A DNA stretch of 64,000 nucleotides from Marchantia polymorpha subsp. ruderalis (Eukaryota > Streptophyta > Marchantiopsida > Marchantiales > Marchantiaceae). Positions within the stretch are counted from its first letter, which is position 1. Each line of letters starts with the position of its first letter. Below are positions 10,636 through 16,857 of the stretch, piece after piece. Where the stretch lies: assembly GCA_037833965.1 (NCBI GenBank), contig AP031356.1, forward strand, positions 14,902,501-14,966,500, given 5' to 3'. The notes below the pieces were generated by a model. It was not told where the DNA came from and did not search any database. It was given only the letters and a program-made list of their open reading frames with translations. Made by a program: the position numbers and the translations under genes.

Positions 10636-11392
10636 ATGACCTTCGACCGGGCGGCGGAGAGCGTCCCATTCTTGAATTCGCGATTCCATTCTCTTGTGCG
10701 AGCTGCGCGCGTCCATCTGCTGGCTGCTAAGCATTCTCGACATCGCCGCACAGAGGATTTCTTGATGATTGAGGGAGAAGTGAGTGCGCGTGATTTGGAA
10801 TTAATGGCGATTAGAGTTTGCCAAGGAAGAAAGGAGCTCGAGCGGTGCGGAAGTAGAATGAGCGGGCGAGCGAACTCCAGAAACGCAATGACGAGACCGG
10901 GCCGATTGCGGATGCTGCCGCTTCGTCTACCACAGAACGGGCTGCGCGCTTTCGAGGAGCGCTTGATAGCAAGAAAGCTCGATTTCTTGCTATGGGGATG
11001 GAACTACATCTGTGCGGATATGGTGCGCGAGTGGCTAGAGCCACAGGGACCACCCTCGCGCGGATTGCGTCCGCATGTTGATCGGTGGACAGTCCAAGAT
11101 TGGGCGCAGGCTTTGGGAAGATGTGCCGGCATGCCAGGGCACCTCCTCTTCGACAGTGAGAGCATCAAGGTGACCAAGCAGGAAGAGGCGCAATTTGTGG
11201 AGCTGTTCAAGACCGGGAGGTCTACCAAGAATGGGTACAGGACCCGCGATTACAAGGATCGATTTCGCCGGACTTTGTCCGCGGCGCTGATGCAATTACT
11301 GCAGCCACACCGCGCCTGCTACGTCACATTGTGGCAGGTCTCTTTTGTGGAGTGCGTCATCGAGGGAACTCCAATTCACTGGGCGAGCATCC
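10636..11392 (+). pseudogene. LTR-encoded protein, solo LTR B copy, N-terminal part
   Basis: Starts MTFDRAAESV and contains the conserved core (LDFLLWGWNYIC, then NGYRTRDYKDRF, then the ALMQLLQPHR block) up to the insertion point of the tandem element. The downstream part of this copy is at 39127-41443. It is a fossil, split by the nested insertion and carrying a few other breaks. Confidence 0.85.
11388..11392 (+). repeat. Target-site duplication of the 27.7-kb tandem element (left copy)
   Basis: CATCC here and at 39122-39126. The undisturbed sequence in other LTR copies is GAGCATCCTGCACAGG, so this is one insertion event into the protein frame of LTR B. Confidence 0.95.
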
Positions 11393-11899
11393 TGTGGTAC
11401 CCCACTTTTGGCAATTTTGAGGAAATTAAAACATTTTTGGAAAACTGTACCCTGGTAGCATTGTAAATAGCCTTCGGTACATCAAAACGGAGTGAATCCG
11501 GAAGATCGCGGGGATTCTCGAGGGATGTTGTAGAATCTGGGATTTGGGGTGCAACAGTAAGGACAGGCACCACCCTCCCTGCGAGCTCTGCAGTTAGGAC
11601 CCCTATGACGCAGGGCGCAAAACCCGCCTTCGGAGGTTGCGTCCGCGGCTGTAGGGAAACCCTCCATAATTAGGCCAACCCTCGGGCGCCTTGACCAAGT
11701 TAGGGTCCCGTTGGAAAGAGCTCGACGCACTGATTCCAACGAGTCCAAGAACGCTTGGAACGGATGAGGACTTAGGGAGTTATCACTATTGGAAGAAACG
11801 GAGGCGGTCGCCTACGGCGGAAAGAGTTCGCCACCGGCGCGAATTCCGCCTACGCGGAAGGGGGAATCAAGTTTTGTCCTATGCGCGGACGAAGGCGTT

Positions 11900-11976
11900 C
11901 GCCTGTGCACAGGCGAAGTAGGGTTAGGGGAGGAGCGAAGTCCGCCTACGCACAGGCGCTCGCCTGTGCACAGGCG
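11900..11976 (+). repeat. Palindromic mini-repeats in LTR leader (example cluster)
   Basis: The perfect 16-bp palindrome CGCCTGTGCACAGGCG occurs at 11900-11915 and 11961-11976. A near copy (GCCTACGCACAGGCG) lies between them, and further variants lie around 12263 and 12319. The same palindrome recurs in every family-1 LTR in the window, both in the leader and inside the protein frame, for example at 14043-14058. Confidence 0.85.
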
Positions 11977-12619
11977 CTTCGGCGTCGGCGGAAAATCCGC
12001 CTTGGGCCCTAGAAATGCGCCTTGTGAGGTAGAAAGTGTACGGCGCCTTCCGCGCCAGCGCAGCGCCGCATACGGCGGAAGAGCCGCCAGAGTAATCAAA
12101 TCGGTACGGACCATGCGGACGGGACTGGTGGATGCGCTCTTGGACGGACGGAGTTGCGGCGGCGGAAGCGCCGACGAAGAGACAAGGAACGGACAGACTG
12201 GACGGAGACGGCTGACCACGGTCAACGCCTTCCGCGCCAGCGCGACGCCGCGCACAGGCGGTCGCCTGTGCACAGGAGGATGAAGTCCCGTGCCGGCGGA
12301 GCATCCGCCAAGGCTCCTGCCTGCGCACAGGCAGGAGTTGAACTTTTGTCCGACATGCGGACACACGCGTCAAGGCAGAGGGGGATTGGCCGAGGGGCGG
12401 TACGAACAAGTGTACCGCGCAAGGCGGAAAACTCGCCTTCGGCGCTACGCCCCCATGTCCGCGGGGTAATACGCTCGCGGAGTTCAAATCCGCCAATTCG
12501 AGCGTGAGAGTTTAATCGACGACGGCGGAGCGTGAAGCCGCGCGTGAGAGCGAAGACCGTTCCAGCGTACAGCCGGCGCGGCCATCAAGTGAGACGTTCT
12601 TCACGAGCAAGAGCCGACC

Positions 12620-15600
12620 ATGACCTTCGACCGGGCGGCGGAGAACGTCCCATTCTTGAATTCGCGATTCCAATCTCTTGTGCGCGCTGCGCGCATCCAT
12701 CTGCTGGCTGCTAAACATTCTCGACGTCGTCGCACAGGAGATTTCTTGTTGATTGAGGGAGAAGTGAATGCGCGTGATTTGGAATTGAGGGCGATTAGAG
12801 TTTGCCGAGAGAGAAAGAAGCTCGGGCGGTGCGGAAGTAGAATGAGCGGGCGAGCGAACCCCAGGAACGCAATGACGAGACCGAGCAGATTGCGGATGGT
12901 GCCACTTCGCCTACCACAGAACGGGCTGCGCGCTTTCGAGGAGCGCTTAATAGCAAGAAAGCTCGATTTCTTGCTATGGGGATGGAACTACATCTGTGCG
13001 AATATGGTGCGCGAGTGGCTAGAGCCACAGGGACCACCCTCGCGCGGATTGCGTCCGCATGTTGATCGGTGGACAGTCCAAGATTGGGCGCAGGCGTTGG
13101 GAAGATGTGCTGGCATGCCAGGGCATCTCCTTTTCGACAGTGAGAGCATCAAGGTGACCAAGCAGGAAGAGGCACAATTTGTGGAGCTGTTCAAGACCGG
13201 GAGGTCTACCAAGAATGGGTACAGGACCCGTGATTACAAGGATCGATTTCGCCGGACTTTGTCCGCGGCGCTGATGCAATTACTGCAGCCGCACCGCGCC
13301 TGCTACATCACATTATGGCAGGTCTCTTTTGTGGAGTGCGTCATCGAGGGAACTCCAATTCACTGGGCGAGCATCCTGCACAGGGTGATGCGACAGCACG
13401 CGTTTGAGGAGAAGGGGGGAACTCTAAACCATCTTTCTCCTTTCCTCATCAATTTTTATCGACAGCGGAATTGTTTGACAGCGGCGGAGCTTGAACATTT
13501 TCCGCCATTGTCCATCGACCATCCCGGGAAGTATGTGCGGGAGAATGAGGTCGACACTGATGCAGAGGAGTCACCGACTTCTACCCCATCAAGGCGGAGG
13601 GACGAAGGGAGACACACTCCTGCAGCGCGAGTGCCGCGGAAGCGGCGATGGAGGGAAGAGTCTGAAGAGGAGCAGCATCAAGAACCCTCTGCTCCCATTC
13701 GACCGCGGCCGCTGTGCGAGTCATACAGCCGGCCGAAGCAGAAGGCACGCAGACTGGTGTTACCAGCCGACAGTGCGGACACGGCGACGATTGCGACGGA
13801 GAAAGGAAGTGCGTCGCCAGAGAAGCATGAGGAAGCGCGGACGACCGCAGGAGCAACGGGCCACGCTGCAACCTCGACGGGAGAGAGGCCGCCTACGGGC
13901 CAAGGGCCTCCGGAGTTACCACGTGCGATGCGGACAGATGTTCCGTTTGCGCACAGACGAGCCTCCGCGGACGGACGAGCCTCCGCGGACAGGCGATCAC
14001 AAGTGGACGTGGATCTACGCTTACGCGTGGGAAGGAGCAGTCCGCCTGTGCACAGGCGCTCACCTGTGCACAGGTCGCCTGTGCACAGGACACCTCCACA
14101 CGTGCCGCCTGTGGACAGGCAAGAATCACCCCCGTTCCAACGTAGGAAGGGGAAGGAGCCGGCGGAAGAACCGCCTACGAGACACCGGCCCTCGGGGCCA
14201 GACCCTCCGGCGCACCACGCGCCGCAATTTGCGCCTTCGGCGCCAGGGTCTTCGAGCCGAGGAGATACGAGCAGGGAGCGTGCGGAGGCCGCACCATCGG
14301 CGGGAAGTCCGCCGATAGATGCGCCTTCGGCGGTAGGGCCTATAGGCCAAGGGACATCGGGCGAGCGGCCCCCGGCCATGTCGCCTTCGGCGATGGATGT
14401 CCGCGGCGCTACGCCTGCGGCGGACAAGGCGCCGGCAATTGCGCCTGCGCACGGGCCGGGCACAGCCCCCACGGACCGATCAAGGGAGCAGCAACAGACG
14501 GAGGAGCGGAGTGACTGTCCGCGGGATGAAATTTCGATGCGCGATGCGCAATCAAACCCCGCGCAGCCACCTTCCGCTCGATCGCCTTCGGCGGCGGGCG
14601 ACGGCGGCAGAGAGGACGCGGTAGACAACCAACAAGCGAGCGACGGGGATGCCGCACGGGTACATTCGCCTTCCGCCTTAGACATTTTGGCGACGAGCAG
14701 CGAGGCTGCAGCCGTGCCTTCGCAGGCAGGACACGTCGATGACGTGCAGCCCCACTCGGGGCAGTCGCCGACGCAATCAATGGCGACTGAAATTCTCCAC
14801 TCGGATGATGACGACGGAGGCTCCACGGAAGAAATGTCAGGAGCAGAAGACACCGAGGAGGAGGAGGAGGAAATTGTTGGAGCGCCGGCGGCGGCGCTCT
14901 CTGAGCAGGTGATTCCGTTGCTGAGGTACTTGGATCGCAAGGTCGATAAATACGCCGACCCACTCCAGCCGGGATCTTACATCGAGTTAGTGCGCAGGCG
15001 GACTCGCACTAAAGTCCACACCAGCAAGCTGTTAGCTAGGGTGGACCAGGAGTTGAGGGAATTGAAGGAGAAGCATGCATGCTTGTGGGGTCAGTATAAA
15101 CCTAATCAGAAATTCTACAAGCACTCCGAGAAGATGAAGGATGAGAAACTCGACGAGCTCACCAAGGAGCAGGTGAAGGTCAAGGAAGCACTCATTTCTG
15201 AGCAGGCCCAGAATCGGATTTTGTCAGAGGAGCTCGTGCGACAGACGCGGTTGTTGGAACAATGTCAGCTCGCACGGCAGGCGGATGAAGAGTTAATCCG
15301 CAGGTTACAGACAGAGTGTGGCGAATTGAGAGCGCAACGTGCTGAAGCCGAATCGCAATTAGTGATAATTGAAGAGGATCGCAGGAAGGAGGCGGATCGC
15401 ACGAAGGTGGAGACGGCGAGGCGTGTCGCCCACTGTCTCAAGGGCTACGCCCACTGGGAAGTGAAGGCGCAGGAGAAACTCACACTGCGTGAGTTTGAAT
15501 TGCGCGCAGCCGGGTTGTTGTCAAGCGACAGTAGGAGTCGGCGGAAGGTAGCAAAGAAGCTCGATGCCTTTCTGTCGAAGGCACAGGATACCATGTCCAC

Positions 15601-15760
15601 CCTCGAAGTGGAGGTGTCCGCGGCGTTGCAGCGTTTGGGACTGCGCAGTCGAGCGGAAGATTGGCAGGGTAGGGAGTTAGTGCGCGGCAGTCGGCCGCGC
15701 AGGAGACGTAGTACAGGTTCCGCGGAGTGTAGTGTAGCGTGGTTCCGTGCAGGCGTGTAG
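12620..15760 (+). CDS. LTR-encoded protein, LTR 1 copy (uninterrupted, 1046 residues)
   Basis: This protein is encoded wholly inside the LTR, upstream of its TATA box. Residues 1-90 are basic. A conserved core spans about 91-315, with LDFLLWGWNYIC, PSRGLRPHVDRW, NGYRTRDYKDRF, TLWQVSFVECVIEGTPIHWASIL and GGTLNHLSPFLINFYRQ. A basic motif VPRKRRW near 338-344 resembles a nuclear localisation signal. Next comes a long Pro/Ser/Ala/Arg-rich stretch containing PVHRRSPVHRSPVHR, an acidic run (SDDDDGG, EEEEEE) and a predicted coiled coil at about 800-960. The tail is conserved (LREFELRAAGLL to LGLRSRAEDWQGRE). I see no signal peptide, membrane span, or recognised catalytic motif. The core loosely recalls the 'putative plant transposon protein' domain (Pfam Transposase_32), an unverified impression. 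Element F carries the same core and tail in diverged form. Function unknown. Confidence 0.85.
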   Translation: MTFDRAAENVPFLNSRFQSLVRAARIHLLAAKHSRRRRTGDFLLIEGEVNARDLELRAIRVCRERKKLGRCGSRMSGRANPRNAMTRPSRLRMVPLRLPQNGLRAFEERLIARKLDFLLWGWNYICANMVREWLEPQGPPSRGLRPHVDRWTVQDWAQALGRCAGMPGHLLFDSESIKVTKQEEAQFVELFKTGRSTKNGYRTRDYKDRFRRTLSAALMQLLQPHRACYITLWQVSFVECVIEGTPIHWASILHRVMRQHAFEEKGGTLNHLSPFLINFYRQRNCLTAAELEHFPPLSIDHPGKYVRENEVDTDAEESPTSTPSRRRDEGRHTPAARVPRKRRWREESEEEQHQEPSAPIRPRPLCESYSRPKQKARRLVLPADSADTATIATEKGSASPEKHEEARTTAGATGHAATSTGERPPTGQGPPELPRAMRTDVPFAHRRASADGRASADRRSQVDVDLRLRVGRSSPPVHRRSPVHRSPVHRTPPHVPPVDRQESPPFQRRKGKEPAEEPPTRHRPSGPDPPAHHAPQFAPSAPGSSSRGDTSRERAEAAPSAGSPPIDAPSAVGPIGQGTSGERPPAMSPSAMDVRGATPAADKAPAIAPAHGPGTAPTDRSREQQQTEERSDCPRDEISMRDAQSNPAQPPSARSPSAAGDGGREDAVDNQQASDGDAARVHSPSALDILATSSEAAAVPSQAGHVDDVQPHSGQSPTQSMATEILHSDDDDGGSTEEMSGAEDTEEEEEEIVGAPAAALSEQVIPLLRYLDRKVDKYADPLQPGSYIELVRRRTRTKVHTSKLLARVDQELRELKEKHACLWGQYKPNQKFYKHSEKMKDEKLDELTKEQVKVKEALISEQAQNRILSEELVRQTRLLEQCQLARQADEELIRRLQTECGELRAQRAEAESQLVIIEEDRRKEADRTKVETARRVAHCLKGYAHWEVKAQEKLTLREFELRAAGLLSSDSRSRRKVAKKLDAFLSKAQDTMSTLEVEVSAALQRLGLRSRAEDWQGRELVRGSRPRRRRSTGSAECSVAWFRAGV
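14043..14090 (+). repeat. Palindromes embedded in the LTR protein frame
   Basis: Three tandem copies of a GTGCAC-centred palindrome: CGCCTGTGCACAGGCG, then ACCTGTGCACAGGT, then a third copy. They are read in the coding frame as repeats of S-P-V-H-R. The same DNA motif occurs outside coding sequence in the leader of the same LTR. Confidence 0.85.
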
Positions 15761-15796
15761 CGTAGTGCAGTGTAGTGCTAGGTAGGACTTAGAAGG

Positions 15797-15805
15797 TATA
15801 AAATA
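15797..15805 (+). promoter_or_regulatory. TATA box of LTR 1
   Basis: TATAAAATA, 36 bp after the stop of the LTR protein frame, in the context AGAAGGTATAAAATAGTT. It is conserved in the left LTR, LTR 2, LTR 3 and LTR B. It is the likely promoter for the gag-pol RNA. Confidence 0.75.
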
Positions 15806-15808
15806 GTT

Positions 15809-15825
15809 CCAGGCGTTTTGCCTGG
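15809..15825 (+). promoter_or_regulatory. TATA-proximal hairpin (LTR 1)
   Basis: CCAGGC, loop GTTTT, GCCTGG. In LTR A, B, C, E and F the stem is CAAGGC/GCCTTG, so the A-T pair is replaced here by a C-G pair on both sides. The loop is GTTTT in nearly all copies. Confidence 0.65.
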
Positions 15826-15962
15826 GGTTCTTTCCCAAACTCAGAAGTATAGATCAGGAACCCATTTCCCTTGCGTGTTTGTGTCCTTGAGTTCTGTCAC
15901 CACGCAGGAGGAGTTACAACTTAGCGTTCCGCATTTTGTAGCTGAAGGTCTTCGGCCGAATG

Positions 15963-16071
15963 TTCAGAGCTAGTACATTGGTTAGAGACTTGAGTAGTTC
16001 GGATCTGCACCTGCGGGTGACTGCCGATGCTCAGAGCCAGTGACTAGTTAGATACTTGAACAGTTTCGCCC
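15963..16071 (+). repeat. Imperfect direct repeat in the transcribed LTR leader
   Basis: Two copies of about 42 bp (15963-16004 and 16030-16071) share TCAGAGC-AGT, GTTAGA-ACTTGA and AGTT blocks. The same pair is present in all LTRs of both families that cover this region. Confidence 0.6.
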
Positions 16072-16211
16072 CTACACCTTCGAGTGTTTCTTTCTGATTG
16101 TACTCCTTTGGGATTTTTCCCCTGAATGCCAAAGTGAAGTTTTGCTACTTCGTGTAAGCCTTGGTTGTAAATTCAGGTTACGCTGCAGCAGGTGCTTTGA
16201 GGGTAACCCCT

Positions 16212-16675
16212 GTAGTATTTCTGGGAATGACAAGTGCCTGAGAATTCAAACTCTTCAATAGACTGTTGTTGTGTTACTGGAATGTTTCACAGTGAGTCCT
16301 TCAGTGCGGACCTGTGTTCTCTGCGCGTTTTGTGAGTTGAGAGTGTTGTTCACCGCGTATGAGCGACTTCAATCCGAAGTAGGCAATCCAAACCGGGTTT
16401 CCTACGCTGGCAGCAAGCTAGTGGAAGCGTTGTAAAAGCCGGAGTTGGAAGTCACTACCCGCAGCTTCGCTGAGTGTACTCTTGAGAGACTTCTCCCCTG
16501 AAATCTTGAGTAGAGGTCCTAACGGATCTCTGGGTTGTGTTTCTGTAGTTTCAGGTGTGTGTGTGTGTGTGTGTTACGCTGCACTGTGCGACCTCCGAGT
16601 GCGCTCCGAGTGGACACTTGCAGTATTTCTGGGAGTGACAGTCGCCTGAGAATTCAAACTCATCAATAGTCTGTT
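16212..16675 (+). repeat. Direct repeats of about 55 bp in R/U5
   Basis: The block GTAGTATTTCTGGGAATGAC ending in CTCTTCAATAGACTGTT at 16212-16266 recurs as GCAGTATTTCTGGGAGTGAC ending in CATCAATAGTCTGTT at 16620-16675. A (TG)n microsatellite lies before the second copy, near 16555-16573. The arrangement is the same in all LTRs covering this region. Confidence 0.8.
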
Positions 16676-16793
16676 AAACGTGACACTTTGTACCCTGTGT
16701 GTTCCTCTGTCCCTGTGGGTTCGACCTTTCTACCACTATATTGCAGTTTTAGCCTTGAGTGGGTTATTACATAAGAAGCCGACAACTTCTTTT

Positions 16794-16811
16794 TGGCGCC
16801 GCTGCCGGGGA
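16794..16811 (+). other. Primer-binding site, first internal region
   Basis: TGGCGCCGCTGCCGGGGA, tRNA-Asp type. It follows a 22-nt spacer after the LTR end that can pair AAGAAG with CTTCTT. Confidence 0.88.
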
Positions 16812-16857
16812 CAGTTGCGTCAACACCGGGGTTTTTACGAGCAGCCATGCTCGGTGA

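Larger units (their letters stand above)
9433..11392 (+). mobile_element. Solo LTR B, left part
   Basis: First 1960 bp of a family-1 LTR, starting TGTGGTACCCCAC. The remainder is at 39127-42456, so the LTR totals about 5.29 kb. No internal region or second LTR belongs to it, and a perfect 5-bp target duplication (TTCCG) flanks it. It is therefore a solo LTR, the usual product of recombination between two LTRs of one element. It is older than the 27.7-kb element that interrupts it. Confidence 0.9.
11393..16771 (+). mobile_element. LTR 1 of tandem element
   Basis: It begins TGTGGTACCCC and ends GGGTTATTACA (TG...CA ends). In order it holds a 1.2-kb non-coding leader rich in palindromes, the 1046-codon protein frame at 12620-15760, the TATA box near 15797, and about 0.94 kb of transcribed R/U5 sequence with internal direct repeats and a (TG)n tract. 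The TATA position means that U3 is about 4.4 kb long and contains the whole protein frame. Confidence 0.95.

Noticed and set aside
14041-14115. Regularly recurring palindromes as a CRISPR-like array.
   Set aside because: Spacing is irregular, spacers are not unique and the repeats lie in a plant retroelement coding frame.
13678-14940. Long antisense frame (420 residues) inside the LTR protein frame, with counterparts in the other LTRs.
   Set aside because: It mirrors the GC-rich, palindrome-filled low-complexity middle, which stays open on both strands; composition is Ser/Ala/Gly/Arg repeats with no conserved block between families.
12620-15760. LTR-encoded protein as an envelope gene or a DNA transposase.
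   Set aside because: No signal peptide, membrane segment or cysteine pattern for an envelope, and no DDE/DDD catalytic set visible; the transposon-protein resemblance is kept only as an untested hint.
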